A stretch of DNA of 64,000 nt from Neobacillus sp. DY30 (GCF_030123065.1 NZ_CP126093.1:686001-750000), one strand, 5' to 3'. Shown: positions 42,544-52,912, counted from the first letter of the stretch. Program-made: numbers and translations. The notes: a model not told the origin generated them from the sequence alone.

Positions 42544-43527
42544 TTAATAAACCTTATCACCATTAAAAATAGAATTCTTCACAACCACATAATCGACATG
42601 CCGGATTGCGTCTAACTCTTTTCCGCCGGCATAGGAAATAGAGGATTGTAAATCCTGCTCCATTTCTATAAGTGTATCGAGTAATGAACCTTTGTGCTCC
42701 ACCAGCATTTTCTTGCCTTCGACGTTTTTTCGTTCACCTTTTTGATATTCTGAGGCTGACCCAAAGTATTCTTTAAAAAGTTTTCCGTCATTTTCAATCG
42801 TTTCACCAGGCGATTCTTCATGGCCGGCAAATAGGGAACCAATCATCACCATACAGGCACCAAATCGTATGGACTTTGCAATATCGCCATGGGTACGAAT
42901 CCCGCCATCGGCGATAATCGGCTTACTTGCTGCCTTGGCGCACCAGCGAAGAGCTGCCAGCTGCCAGCCGCCCGTTCCGAATCCGGTCTTAATCTTCGTA
43001 ATACATACCTTACCAGGTCCAATTCCAACCTTTGTGGCATCTGCACCTGCTCGTTCTAATTCGCGGACGGCCTCGGGCGTTCCAACATTTCCGGCGATAA
43101 CAAATGTATGGGGCAGGTGCTGCTTAATATGCTGGATCATCTTAATCACCGCATTGGAGTGGCCGTGTGCAATATCAATTGTAATATATTCCGGAGAAAG
43201 CCTTTCTTCTGCTAACTCTTCAATAAATTGATATTCCTCCTGTTTAACCCCCACACTAATCGAAGCGTATAACCCGCGAAATTGCATATCTTTAATAAAA
43301 TTTAGCCGATGCTCTGGTTCGAAACGGTGCATGATATAAAAATAACCTTTTTCGGCTAAGAAAATCGCGATCTTGTCGTCAATGATGGTCTGCATATTGG
43401 CTGGTACGACAGGAAGCTTGAAAGTCCTGCCGCCAAAATTAACGGAAGTATCACATTCAGATCGACTATTTACTACACTTTTTGCCGGAATTAATTGAAT
43501 ATCTTCATAATCAAATACACTATCCAT
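42544..43527 (-). CDS. guaC: GMP reductase
   Basis: A 327-residue IMPDH/GMPR-family enzyme that deaminates GMP to IMP with NADPH. The catalytic Cys is C175 in [11 protein letters not shown]; there are no CBS domains, and the length separates it from IMP dehydrogenase (about 488). ATG 43527 is chosen because GAGGAGG is six bases upstream; an upstream in-frame start at 43542 overlaps that site. Single gene. Confidence 0.93.
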   Translation of the reverse strand: MDSVFDYEDIQLIPAKSVVNSRSECDTSVNFGGRTFKLPVVPANMQTIIDDKIAIFLAEKGYFYIMHRFEPEHRLNFIKDMQFRGLYASISVGVKQEEYQFIEELAEERLSPEYITIDIAHGHSNAVIKMIQHIKQHLPHTFVIAGNVGTPEAVRELERAGADATKVGIGPGKVCITKIKTGFGTGGWQLAALRWCAKAASKPIIADGGIRTHGDIAKSIRFGACMVMIGSLFAGHEESPGETIENDGKLFKEYFGSASEYQKGERKNVEGKKMLVEHKGSLLDTLIEMEQDLQSSISYAGGKELDAIRHVDYVVVKNSIFNGDKVY

Positions 43528-43675
43528 AAGGAGCCTCCTCAAACAAAATCATCAATGGTTTAGTGTGGTTGGAATCGCTTCTTTTTATTCTTGCTAAAAA
43601 AATTCCACCTAATCTCTACATAAAAATATGGGTTAAAGGTAATTGTAAGCATGAACTCATTTTAGGAGGAATCAT

Positions 43676-44251
43676 ATGAAAACAGTTAAACTCATATTGG
43701 CCAGCTTATGTATGACTGTCATCGTTGCTGGGTGTAATATGAAAGAAGAGGGAAGGGAAGCGGACCAGCACGGTGAGATGAACAACCGCAATTTTGGGGC
43801 CTACAATCAAGTGAGAAGTTTAGGTAATCCAGATTTAAACTTTATGGACATGAACAATAACAATAATAACAATAATAACAATAACACTACGACCAATAGA
43901 AATGGTTTATGGGTAGTAAAGGAAGCAGAGGATAGCATACAGAATTTAGATGAAGTAAAACGGGCGAATGTTATAGCAGCTGACCGTAATGCCTATGTAG
44001 GGGTTGAGATGGATGAGGACTTCCATGGTGAACTATATCCGTACATTGAGGACCAAATTGCTCAACAAGTCCGGAATTCAGATGCCACTTTTCAAAATGT
44101 ATATATTTCAAGCAATCGTGACTTTGTCAGACAGATGAGTCAATATCGAGAAGAAATACAAAATGGAAGATCGGCAGAAGGGCTAAATAGCGGATTTAAT
44201 AAAATGGTGCGTAGAGTCTTTAATAATCATACTGGGGTTAACCAGGACTAA
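43676..44251 (+). CDS. YhcN/YlaJ-family lipoprotein
   Basis: A 191-residue lipoprotein: signal peptide with lipobox VAGC (C20). A run of eleven asparagines (about residue 60-70, AAC/AAT microsatellite at 43854-43885) links to a C-terminal YhcN/YlaJ domain (LWVVKEAEDSIQNLDEVKRANVIAADRNAYVGV). The family is found in endospore formers and often linked to spore germination or the spore coat, which supports a spore-forming host. GGAGGAA precedes ATG 43676. Confidence 0.85.
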   Translation: MKTVKLILASLCMTVIVAGCNMKEEGREADQHGEMNNRNFGAYNQVRSLGNPDLNFMDMNNNNNNNNNNNTTTNRNGLWVVKEAEDSIQNLDEVKRANVIAADRNAYVGVEMDEDFHGELYPYIEDQIAQQVRNSDATFQNVYISSNRDFVRQMSQYREEIQNGRSAEGLNSGFNKMVRRVFNNHTGVNQD

Positions 44252-44305
44252 CCTGAAACTTCGTTTATAATACAAAAGAGCCTAACCTAAAAGTTTGTAA
44301 ATGCA

Positions 44306-44340
44306 AAAAGAGACCATGGTAAAATGATGGTCTCTCTTTG
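44306..44340. terminator. Bidirectional terminator
   Basis: AAGAGACCAT pairs with ATGGTCTCT(C)TT, A-run on the left and T-rich tail on the right, between convergent genes. Confidence 0.8.
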
Positions 44341-44402
44341 TTTATAGCAGCCTTTTTTCACTTTTTAGATATGAAGGAATTCTCCTTTAAGCCTTCCTAC
44401 CC

Positions 44403-47400
44403 TCATTTCTTTTCAGCATTACCAGGGTTTTTAGCAGACTTGCCGCCCACTTTGAACACAATCGTTGTTAATGGTTCAATGGTCAGTGTTCCATTAACAA
44501 GTGTGAATCCTGACTTTTTAGAAACTGGGGTTGCTCCTGCTTCATCGCTGTCGACAACTACCTTGCCTTTAGAGAGGTTATGGTCACCAAGTGTTAACGT
44601 CCGTGCTTGGGTATCAGCATTGACGAACACAAAGTAGGTTCCAGTATCGTCAGTTGAAACAGCTTTGTAAGCTATAACGAGGTCTGTGTCCTTAATTTCA
44701 GGAAGGTCAAGCAAATTTACATTTTGGTTAATCAGCTGTTGATCGCCCAAACGGAAAGCATTTGTTGACTTCCTTAGTTCAATTAGACCTTGAGTAAACT
44801 CACGTGTCACTGTATTGATTGGATATTGTTTCTTATTCACAGCCTTCTGCCAGTCAAACATATTGATGGCGTCTGATGAATCGTAAGAATCATGAATAAA
44901 GTATCCAAATGACTTACCTTGTGCGTCTTTCAGTTCATGGTATTTCTGTTCCGGTACGCCTTCACCAAGCCATTGCTTTGTCCGTCCGTATTCCTGTCCA
45001 GCATGCAGGAAGGCAGTTCCCTGTGAAGTCAGAATCAGGGAATTTCCAATGCGGATACGTTTATGAATCTCCAGATTGTTTTCCGGAATAGAAGGATCCT
45101 TCTTAATCGATTGGGCGATGACATCGTAAAGTGTCATGTTGTCGTGCGCCTCAATGTATTGGACCATATCACCAGGATCATCCTCAGAAGTATTGGATGG
45201 CTGGCCTTTAATATTGTTAAAGATGGTATCGATGCTTCTTGCTCCGCCTGTAATGAATCTTGGTTCGCCTTCAGATCCGAAGCCAGACTTTAATTCATTG
45301 CGGATTTCATCAGAGAATACTCCGACATTGTCTGTCTTGTCCATCCAATCTTGGTCCGCGCCCATTCCTTTTAGTTCAGGTTCGGCAATGTGACCGGCAA
45401 ATGTTCTCCAGCCTTCACCGATGAACAGGGCATTTGGATTAATGGAAGCTGCGGCATTATACGCATTTTGGATGGAAGGATACGTCGCATCACCCATCAT
45501 GTCAAACCTCATGCCATCGATTTTATACTCATCAAACCAGTATTTTACTGAGTCTACCATCAGCTTTTCAGCCATTTTATGGCTTGTTGCCAGGTTGTTT
45601 CCGAAGCCGCCCAGGAAGTTCCCCTTATCGTCTTGGAATGCATAATAGTTTGGAACAATGTCATTTAACATGCTTGATTTTGCCATATGTGTATAAACCA
45701 CATCAAGAACAACACCCATTCCAGCATCATGGATGGCATCAATCAATTCTTTCAGCTCTTTTACACGCTTTTCAGGATTCGTCGGGTCTTCTGAGTAAGC
45801 GCCATCTGGAGAGAAGTAGCTGTGCGGGTCATAGCCCCAGTTGTATTCATTTCCTCCAGCTGAATAGTTCAGCTCTCGTTGTCCCATTTTGGTTTCATCG
45901 CCATAATACCACGCCATTACTGGAAGCAGTTGAACGTGTGTGACACCCAATTTCTTCAGATATTCGAGTTTATCAATGAAGGCCTTATATGATCCCCATC
46001 TTGCATTTAAATCGCCTTCGATGGAAGGATCTGAAGTAAAGTCACGAATATGTGCTTCGTAGATAATAGCATCTTCACGTTTTTCATACCCTTTGATTTT
46101 AGCAAAATCAAAATCTTCAGGATCCGTGCTATTCAGGTCAACAATTGCTGCCTTGCCGACTGTATCTCCATCAGGACCAGCTTCCCCTTTTGTATTTACC
46201 GTAAAAGCTGCCATTGACTTGGCATACGGGTCAAGAACTTTGTTTGTTACTCCATCATTTGTTACTTCATATTGGTAAAAATAACCCTGTAAATCAGTTG
46301 CGTTCAATTCAGCCGGAGCAACGTCAGCAGACCATACCCCTTTTTCGCCTTTTGTCAGTTCTATGCTGCCAATTTGCTCAGCTGCATTATCTTTATGGAA
46401 GAAGTTTGCAACGACCTTGCTTGCCTTTGGCGCCCAAAGTTTAAGGGTGACAGCGCCGTCCTTATAGGTTGCACCAAGGTCATTTCCATCGTATCCATAC
46501 ATAGAGTCAAGCATTCTCCAGCTTGTAGCGGCTGAAACGGTCCTGCCTGCATACGTAACGGATAATGGAAGTTTTTCAAGGTCGAATGAAGCTGTTACTT
46601 TTGCCGAATTAGCTCCTGTAATTTCAGCAGATTCAATTGCCACATTACCGCCAGCGGCATCCTTGATTTCCAGTGCATTTTTCAAGCTGTCTGGTGTCAG
46701 ACCTTCTGTCATAGTAAAACCAAGCAGAATCTCATTTTTGGAGATGACTTCTGCTTTCGTGATTCCTGTTGCCTGCTCCCAATAAGGGGAGATATAGACA
46801 TTGTTATCACCTTGTTTAATCCAAAGGTGATTATATTTGTCCAGCATGTTGAATCCCTTGTCACCGCCATCTTTGCCAGCATCGCCTTTTGTTACATCCA
46901 TCACCAGGAAGCCCAGGTTTTTCGCACCTTCTGCAAGCTTCACGTCAACGTACGCACCGTAGCGGTCTGTGCCGGAGAATTGGGATGCTCCTGTCGGCCA
47001 GTTGGCAGATGGTGATTCCACATCACCCCAGAGCCAAGCACCAAAATTTTCGTAATCGCTATTGTCACGAACATAATGGATGCGGACTGTGTTTGCAGGC
47101 AAATCTACTGGCTCGTAGTTGTAGACTTTGTCCGATCCTTGCTTAATCCAGATTTCGTTCATTTCTGGAGATGTAATAGTGAATCCCTTGTCTCCGCCGT
47201 CTTTACCTGCATCGCCCTTGGTTATATCCATGACGAGGAATCCAATATTTTTCGCACCCTCTTTTAGCGGAACATCAATATAGGCACCGTAGCTGTCTGT
47301 TTTTTCAAACATAGTCGCTCCAACTGGCCAGTTGGCAGAAGGGGAAGCTACATCATTCCACAGCCAAGCACCATAATTTTCATAATTACCATCTGTACGG

Positions 47401-49991
47401 TTGTAGTGAATACGAAGGTGATTCGCAGGAACGGGTTCAACACTGCCTCCATCATTGCCGTCTTCACCTTCAGCACCTGTGATGCTGCCGCCTTCAACTG
47501 TAAGCAGGACGGTACCGCCGTCAGCTTTTGCAGGGATGGTCAAAGTAACTGTGCCGTTTGCTGAAGCACTGTAAGTCTGGTTTGAATAATGGTTTGTCAC
47601 AACCGCATCCTTGGAATCCAGTGTAAACGTGACTTCCTTGGCACTGTCTGCGATATTCAAGCCGACATAGGCTGCTTCATTTTCGTATTTTCGGGCAAAA
47701 ACAAGGAACTTGTCGCTGTCAGAGCCGCCGATTGTCACGTGTTCACCTTTAGCAAACATCTCTGAATGATTAGCTCTAAAGTTCAAGACCTTCGTATAGT
47801 GTTCTAGTACATCATTGTTTTCTACTTGATCCCATGCCAGGTCATAACGGTTGTCATACTGAGGATAGTTGTTGGCGCCGGATTGTCCAAGCTCCTCTCC
47901 GTAATAGATGACCGGCTGGCCCTTTGCTGCTGCCTGTAGAGAGGCTGCCAGCTTCAGCTTGCCTTTGTCATTTCCTTCCTTGTAGAGGAATCCATCTTCG
48001 TCATGGCTTCCAAGGAATTGGCCAAGAGTGGCTGTATTATCTATTTTTTCGTTGCGGGCTATCAGGGCATCATTTGCTGCCTTGAGTTTGCCGTTAACGA
48101 AATTGTGGGCAATGTCTTTAAAACCAAAATCAAGCAGGGAATCCATCATGCCTGACTCAAGATAGCCGCCGTTTTGATCAGCACTTCCACCCCAGAATTC
48201 ACCAATCATTTTGTGTTCCGGCATGATTTTGGTAAGTTCATTTTTAAAAGCCATCAAGGTAGCATCTTCCACGTGTTTTACTGTATCCACACGGAAGTAG
48301 TCGATGGTATTTCCGTGTGCTGTTTTCGACTTTTCAATCCAGTCTGTTTGCCAGTCAATAATTGCTTGGCGGACTGCTGGATCTTCGGTTTTTAAATCAG
48401 GAAGACTTGCGAGCTCACCGACAACCTCATCGGTTCCAACATTCGAACCTTGACGGAGAAGGGAGCTGAACCGGGCGCGGTCTGCATCTGTTGGGTAGCC
48501 TGCAGGCGGATTTGCCACAGTTCCATCAATTTCCTTTAATCCATAACCTGTGTGATTTACTACAACGTCAACCATGATTTTAATACCACGTTCATGGGCA
48601 GCGTCAATTAGTTGATGGAAATCATCCATCGTACCAAAGTGAGGGTTCAATTCTCCAAAGTTGTTTGCCCAATAGCCATGGTAAGCATAGTAGGAATGGC
48701 CTTCAGGGTTGTTATAGCGAACATCGTACTTAATTTGGTCCACGATTGGACTGATCCAGATGGTGTTAACACCAAGCTTGTCCAAGTAATCCAATTTTTC
48801 CGTGATGCCTTTGAAGTCTCCGCCTTGGTAGGTCCCACGGTCGTTTTTCGCATCATAATTCTGATTATAAGGGTCGTTGTTTGCAGCATCGCCATCAAAG
48901 AAACGGTCTGTCAGCATGAAGTAAATAATGCTTTCATCCCAGTCAAAGTCATTTTCTCCGACTGCCATGCGGGCTTTCACCTCTACAGTAGCGGAACCAT
49001 TAAAGTAGTTTCCGAAGGAATCAATCACAGTTAGAGGAATATTTATTGTTCCTGCTGTGATATCATCATCCACGGCAATGGTGACTTCTTTCAGTGCTGG
49101 ATCAATCTCAAGCTGCTTTGCTCCTCCTAGGGAAGAGATATCAGCAAACATTTTGTTAATTTTCAGTTCATTCGTCAATCCTTGTATATCGACAGACAGA
49201 ACTGCATTTTGACTATAGTCAATTATTGAAGGCTTAACTGTACCCGAAACTGTTAAATTAGCTTTCTGGTAATCTATCACAGAAACGCCGTTAACAGTGT
49301 TGTAAGGGTCAGTTACTTCCTCAGTTGTGCCATCTTTTTTGGTCACAAGGTAGGAATATTCGTTTTTGCCATTCGGAATGTCGTTGTAGGTAACTACAAA
49401 TCTCTCATTCTTTGGTTCAAACGTCATTGGAGTTGTTTTTTCATCAAATTTTAATTCTACTTTTTCGATGGTATTCATCGCGTCGTTAGCAAAAAGCTGT
49501 TTATCGCGATAATAGAACGTCGCATTACCTTGGTCAATAACTGGCGGTGATCCGTCTGGTACGATACGGATTTGTTCCACTCCACTTGTAATGTAAGCTT
49601 TCGTAATGGAGTCGTTCTTATTGACTGGAATAAAACGATCCCCAAATTCCTTTTGGGCGGTATTCCAGTCATATGTGCTGCGAAGTACAAAGCCCATTTG
49701 GGCAGTGTCTGAGCTTACGGGAATAGTAGCAATAGCGGTATTGTCTTGATAAGAATCAAATTTGACTTGACCATCACTAATACCAGTATTCCAAGTCCAA
49801 ATGTTCCAGTCGCCAAATGTTTTATCTTCGCGAATGTACGTGAAACGAATCTCGCGATCAGTTGTAGCAGATGTCTCCACCTTTGTCTCGGCTGCATGTG
49901 CTTCCTGACTTGGGATATAAGGGATCCACAAGCTTAAAAGCATAATCGCAGTCATGATCATGGAGAAAGTCCTTTTCGTGGTTTTTCTCAT
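44403..49991 (-). CDS. Secreted bifunctional amylopullulanase
   Basis: 1862 residues. Signal peptide (about 1-34, ending AHA). A CBM41-like module (47-145) and a second N-terminal region lead to an alpha-amylase GH13 domain (about 345-780) with catalytic D569, E598 and D664. Then follow two near-identical CBM41 modules (about 858-957 and 968-1070), linker/CBM48-like regions (1075-1290), and a type I pullulanase GH13 domain (about 1300-1860) with YNWGYDP (1383-1389), D1497 and E1526 and the EAHDNMT Asp. It should cut both alpha-1,4 and alpha-1,6 bonds in starch or pullulan from separate active sites, like the alkaline Bacillus KSM-1378 enzyme. No LPXTG anchor or S-layer domain is seen. Confidence 0.93.
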   Translation of the reverse strand: MRKTTKRTFSMIMTAIMLLSLWIPYIPSQEAHAAETKVETSATTDREIRFTYIREDKTFGDWNIWTWNTGISDGQVKFDSYQDNTAIATIPVSSDTAQMGFVLRSTYDWNTAQKEFGDRFIPVNKNDSITKAYITSGVEQIRIVPDGSPPVIDQGNATFYYRDKQLFANDAMNTIEKVELKFDEKTTPMTFEPKNERFVVTYNDIPNGKNEYSYLVTKKDGTTEEVTDPYNTVNGVSVIDYQKANLTVSGTVKPSIIDYSQNAVLSVDIQGLTNELKINKMFADISSLGGAKQLEIDPALKEVTIAVDDDITAGTINIPLTVIDSFGNYFNGSATVEVKARMAVGENDFDWDESIIYFMLTDRFFDGDAANNDPYNQNYDAKNDRGTYQGGDFKGITEKLDYLDKLGVNTIWISPIVDQIKYDVRYNNPEGHSYYAYHGYWANNFGELNPHFGTMDDFHQLIDAAHERGIKIMVDVVVNHTGYGLKEIDGTVANPPAGYPTDADRARFSSLLRQGSNVGTDEVVGELASLPDLKTEDPAVRQAIIDWQTDWIEKSKTAHGNTIDYFRVDTVKHVEDATLMAFKNELTKIMPEHKMIGEFWGGSADQNGGYLESGMMDSLLDFGFKDIAHNFVNGKLKAANDALIARNEKIDNTATLGQFLGSHDEDGFLYKEGNDKGKLKLAASLQAAAKGQPVIYYGEELGQSGANNYPQYDNRYDLAWDQVENNDVLEHYTKVLNFRANHSEMFAKGEHVTIGGSDSDKFLVFARKYENEAAYVGLNIADSAKEVTFTLDSKDAVVTNHYSNQTYSASANGTVTLTIPAKADGGTVLLTVEGGSITGAEGEDGNDGGSVEPVPANHLRIHYNRTDGNYENYGAWLWNDVASPSANWPVGATMFEKTDSYGAYIDVPLKEGAKNIGFLVMDITKGDAGKDGGDKGFTITSPEMNEIWIKQGSDKVYNYEPVDLPANTVRIHYVRDNSDYENFGAWLWGDVESPSANWPTGASQFSGTDRYGAYVDVKLAEGAKNLGFLVMDVTKGDAGKDGGDKGFNMLDKYNHLWIKQGDNNVYISPYWEQATGITKAEVISKNEILLGFTMTEGLTPDSLKNALEIKDAAGGNVAIESAEITGANSAKVTASFDLEKLPLSVTYAGRTVSAATSWRMLDSMYGYDGNDLGATYKDGAVTLKLWAPKASKVVANFFHKDNAAEQIGSIELTKGEKGVWSADVAPAELNATDLQGYFYQYEVTNDGVTNKVLDPYAKSMAAFTVNTKGEAGPDGDTVGKAAIVDLNSTDPEDFDFAKIKGYEKREDAIIYEAHIRDFTSDPSIEGDLNARWGSYKAFIDKLEYLKKLGVTHVQLLPVMAWYYGDETKMGQRELNYSAGGNEYNWGYDPHSYFSPDGAYSEDPTNPEKRVKELKELIDAIHDAGMGVVLDVVYTHMAKSSMLNDIVPNYYAFQDDKGNFLGGFGNNLATSHKMAEKLMVDSVKYWFDEYKIDGMRFDMMGDATYPSIQNAYNAAASINPNALFIGEGWRTFAGHIAEPELKGMGADQDWMDKTDNVGVFSDEIRNELKSGFGSEGEPRFITGGARSIDTIFNNIKGQPSNTSEDDPGDMVQYIEAHDNMTLYDVIAQSIKKDPSIPENNLEIHKRIRIGNSLILTSQGTAFLHAGQEYGRTKQWLGEGVPEQKYHELKDAQGKSFGYFIHDSYDSSDAINMFDWQKAVNKKQYPINTVTREFTQGLIELRKSTNAFRLGDQQLINQNVNLLDLPEIKDTDLVIAYKAVSTDDTGTYFVFVNADTQARTLTLGDHNLSKGKVVVDSDEAGATPVSKKSGFTLVNGTLTIEPLTTIVFKVGGKSAKNPGNAEKK

Positions 49992-50028
49992 TGACAGAAG
50001 TACCCCCTTAAAAATTTTAGAATAGGGA

Positions 50029-50056
50029 AGTATAAGAGCATTTTGCTGCGAGTCAA
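50029..50056 (-). promoter_or_regulatory. Promoter of the amylopullulanase gene
   Basis: Minus strand TTGACT (50056-50051), 16-base spacer, TATACT (50034-50029), about 40 bases before the start codon. Confidence 0.7.
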
Positions 50057-50090
50057 TTGCTGTTTGGTCTGTTACTCTAGAATCGCCCTA

Positions 50091-50110
50091 TTGTGCAATC
50101 GTTTGCACAA
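50091..50110. promoter_or_regulatory. LacI-type operator 1 (TTGTGCAATCGTTTGCACAA)
   Basis: Arms TTGTGCAA/TTGCACAA are inverse complements around TCGT. The form fits CcpA (cre) or a MalR-like LacI-family regulator. It lies 35 bases upstream of the amylopullulanase -35 box. Confidence 0.65.
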
Positions 50111-50245
50111 AATGCAAAAAAAAGAGTGCGGGTTGTGCGAGGTACCTTAAAGAATCAATGCACAGAGAACATATCTAAGCGATATAGAAAATTCCTATCT
50201 ATTAATTCTTAAGTAGAAATCGCTTACAAAATATGTGAGTATCCT

Positions 50246-50261
50246 ATGCAAACGATTGCAT
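50246..50261. promoter_or_regulatory. LacI-type operator 2 (ATGCAAACGATTGCAT)
   Basis: Same TGCAA-n4-TTGCA core as operator 1, in the other orientation of the centre, 150 bases further upstream. The pair could allow DNA looping. Confidence 0.6.
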
Positions 50262-50560
50262 TTTCAATATACAACAAAATCATCCAAACTACAAACACTT
50301 TTTCAGACCACAGGGACGGTATAGCCGATTGGAGGCTGCTCCTTACCACAATGTAAAAGTATTTTCTTATAAAAATGAAAACCGAACCCAATCAGCATAA
50401 ATAAAAGAGAAACCATTTTCTACATGAATGAAAATGATTTACTGTCGCTCTTCCTGTTTCCAATGCTCCAGGCGTGGTCGTCGTTAAAACAACATGCTTC
50501 ATATTTTTTGCTATCCATAATCCTTAAAAACAGGACCCCATTTAACCCCGATTTCCAATT
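50262..50560. other. Intergenic gap, no gene seen
   Basis: About 300 AT-rich bases between the operator region and the YczE-type gene. No convincing open frame, RNA motif or repeat was found. Confidence 0.5.
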
Positions 50561-50597
50561 AATTATTATGTTGAAATAATAATTGATGTGGTATAGT
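50561..50597 (+). promoter_or_regulatory. Palindrome and -10 upstream of the YczE-type gene
   Basis: AATTATTAT (50561-50569) and ATAATAATT (50576-50584) form an inverted repeat that overlaps TTGAAA (50571-50576); TATAGT follows at 50592-50597 (spacer 15, short). It may be a regulated promoter. Confidence 0.45.
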
Positions 50598-50633
50598 GGT
50601 CAAGGTGAAAAGTTTCAGATTAGAGGGGAAATT

Positions 50634-51269
50634 ATGAGAAAAGAATTGATTCTTCGCTGGTCGTTTTTTGTTTTTGGCCTTATTATTCTAGCATTTGGTG
50701 CTGCCTTAACGATTGAAGGAGAGTTATTAGGTATCGGTCCATGGGATGTGCTGCATTATGGAATATTTCTGCATCTGGGACTAACGATTGGCTCCTGGTC
50801 TATTATTATGGGTTTCTTATTATTGACGGCTGCCTCCATTGCCACGAAAAAGTTACCTAAACTAGGTGCATTTTTAAATATGTTGTTACTTGGTATGTTT
50901 ATGGATTTCTTTTTATGGTTATTGCCAAGTATTGATAGTACCATAGGAGCAGTATTTTCCTTTGTCTTAGGTGTTGTCCTATTAGGTTTTGGAATTGGAC
51001 TTTATGTTTCAGCTGATGTCGGTTCTGGACCACGAGATAGTATCATGATATTAATTGTAGAAAAAACAGGATGGAGTTTAAAGTGGGTTCGAAATGGAAT
51101 GGAAGTACTAGTGCTCATTCTAGGCTGGGCATTAGGCGGTCCTGTCGGGATTGGCACAATAATTATTGCCTTTTTCTTAGGCCCAATTGTAGGCTATTCC
51201 TTACCCCGTTGTAAAAAATTGCTAAAATATTTACTTGCAAAAAAACAACATCAAACACTGGCGGCATAA
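50634..51269 (+). CDS. YczE/YitT-type membrane protein
   Basis: About 211 residues and five to six membrane helices (starting about residues 8, 48, 77, 100 and 150). GIGPWDVLHYG and ADVGSGPRDSIMI are the repeated motif of YczE-like proteins, whose function is unknown. ATG 50634 is chosen because AGAGGGG is five bases upstream; the frame is open upstream to 50583 over the promoter. Single gene. Confidence 0.82.
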   Translation: MRKELILRWSFFVFGLIILAFGAALTIEGELLGIGPWDVLHYGIFLHLGLTIGSWSIIMGFLLLTAASIATKKLPKLGAFLNMLLLGMFMDFFLWLLPSIDSTIGAVFSFVLGVVLLGFGIGLYVSADVGSGPRDSIMILIVEKTGWSLKWVRNGMEVLVLILGWALGGPVGIGTIIIAFFLGPIVGYSLPRCKKLLKYLLAKKQHQTLAA

Positions 51270-51272
51270 ATG

Positions 51273-51305
51273 TGACTAGGAGACGGCTCTCCTAGTCAAT
51301 TTTTG
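51273..51305. terminator. Bidirectional terminator
   Basis: TGACTAGGAGA (51273-51283), CGGC loop, TCTCCTAGTCA (51288-51298), then ATTTTTG. The stop codon of the convergent ThDP enzyme gene (51296-51298) lies in the stem. Confidence 0.88.
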
Positions 51306-52912
51306 TTACCTATGCGGTTTTTTACATCGTTCCAAGTACTAATACATTTTACATCGATTAGTGTCATTTCATTGGTGTGATGTAAAGCTTCATTCAATAC
51401 TTGTTCAAATTCATTTAGATTGCTGGGTCTTGCTCCTTTTATTCCAAAGCTTTCAGCAAGCTGTACATAGTCAGGGTTTCCAAAGTCTGTCCCAAAGCTA
51501 TGGCCAAACTTTTCCTGCATCATTTGTTCCTCCAGTTTTAATGAAGAATTGTTGAGAACGATGATGATAAACGACAGGCCTAATCGTTTTGCGGTCTCTA
51601 ATTCAGAGATATTCATTAATGCCCCTCCGTCTCCAGTAATGCAAATGACCGGAGCGTCAGGACAAGCTAATTTGGCACCAATCGCACCAGGGACAGCGAT
51701 ACCCATGGATGCTAATCCATTGGAGATAATAAGTCGGCCGGCTTGTTTGGGCTGATAGGTACGGGCAACGGACACCTTGTGGGCACCTACGTCAGAAACC
51801 ACGACGGTCTGTTCTGTTGAAAGTTTCTCCATAACGGATAAGATGTTCTCTACCGATAATGATTGATTTCCGTTGCCAAGATAAGAATGCCTAATCTCTT
51901 CTTTCAGCTTATTTGATGGTACCCATGATTTCGGAGCGGTATTGAGTTTAGTAAGTGCCTTAAAGGTTTCCGTTAGATCGCCGACCAATTCCCCTTTAAT
52001 AGGGTAGTATTCATCGATTTCCGCGGGCAGCGGGTCGATATGTAGTATAGGGCGCCTCTTTTTATTCCAGTCCTTAGGGAGTGCTTCAACAAAATCAAAA
52101 CCAGCCACAATTAATAAATCAGCATCCTCGATCATTGATAAGATTTCATCCTGCTTGTTAAAACCGAATGTAAAATAATTAAGGGGATGATCCTTTGGTA
52201 AAATCCCTTTGGCCATAAAGCTTTGGATGACAGGTGATTGAAGGTTCTCTGCAAATGTGCGCAGTTCTGCCGCTGCTTTTTGCCTTATTACCCCATTTCC
52301 TGCAATCACAAGTGGTCCTTGGCTTTGTGTAATGAGAGTATGAGCTTCTTCTAGAGATTGTGAAATAGATGTAGTTTTTGGAATAGGTGTTACCGGTATA
52401 GGCTGGGTTGAAATCATTTCCGGTGCTAGGTTCTCTGGCAGTTCAATTAAAACAGCACCTGGTTTTTCCATTTGCGCTACTCTAAATGCCTTTCGAATGA
52501 TGGCTGCTATCGTTTGTGGATCTTTAATTTGCACAGACCACTTTGTTGCCGGCTCAAATACTTTAACGATCTCTACATATTGGTGTGATTTTTGATGCTG
52601 CCTTTCAAAGCCAGCTTGTCCTGTAATGGCTACAACCGGTGAATGATCCAGATTAGCACTAGCTATCCCGGTCAAAAGGTTAGTGGCTCCAGGTCCCAAT
52701 GTCGCTAAGCAAACGCCAGCCTTGTTGGATAATCTGCCGTAAACATCTGCCATAAACGCTGCTCCTTGTTCATGACGGACATTCACGAACTTAATTTGTT
52801 TCGATCTGGACAATGAATCCATTAGGTCAAGGGTTTCCTTCCCCATGATGCCAAAAATATATTCAACGCCTTCATTTTCTAAACACTGAACGAATACATC
52901 TGTTGCTTTCAT
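51296..52912 (-). CDS. ThDP-dependent acetolactate synthase-like enzyme
   Basis: A 538-residue enzyme of the acetolactate synthase/pyruvate oxidase superfamily. The catalytic Glu is E48 in VRHEQGAAFMAD; the ThDP motif GDGGALMN...LNN lies near residue 420-450. The sequence pattern resembles AlsS/IlvB large subunits, but no small subunit gene is adjacent. It also lacks alsD next to it, so acetoin production cannot be assumed. AAAGGGGTG precedes ATG 52912. Confidence 0.82.
   Translation of the reverse strand: MKATDVFVQCLENEGVEYIFGIMGKETLDLMDSLSRSKQIKFVNVRHEQGAAFMADVYGRLSNKAGVCLATLGPGATNLLTGIASANLDHSPVVAITGQAGFERQHQKSHQYVEIVKVFEPATKWSVQIKDPQTIAAIIRKAFRVAQMEKPGAVLIELPENLAPEMISTQPIPVTPIPKTTSISQSLEEAHTLITQSQGPLVIAGNGVIRQKAAAELRTFAENLQSPVIQSFMAKGILPKDHPLNYFTFGFNKQDEILSMIEDADLLIVAGFDFVEALPKDWNKKRRPILHIDPLPAEIDEYYPIKGELVGDLTETFKALTKLNTAPKSWVPSNKLKEEIRHSYLGNGNQSLSVENILSVMEKLSTEQTVVVSDVGAHKVSVARTYQPKQAGRLIISNGLASMGIAVPGAIGAKLACPDAPVICITGDGGALMNISELETAKRLGLSFIIIVLNNSSLKLEEQMMQEKFGHSFGTDFGNPDYVQLAESFGIKGARPSNLNEFEQVLNEALHHTNEMTLIDVKCISTWNDVKNRIGNKN

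Noticed and set aside
43854..43885. AAC/AAT microsatellite as a phase-variation tract
   Set aside because: The units are in-frame triplets coding for asparagine, so changes in length would not switch the frame.
45063..49034. Several plus-strand frames of up to 140 codons opposite the amylopullulanase
   Set aside because: Antisense shadows of a very long conserved coding sequence; no ribosome binding sites fit.
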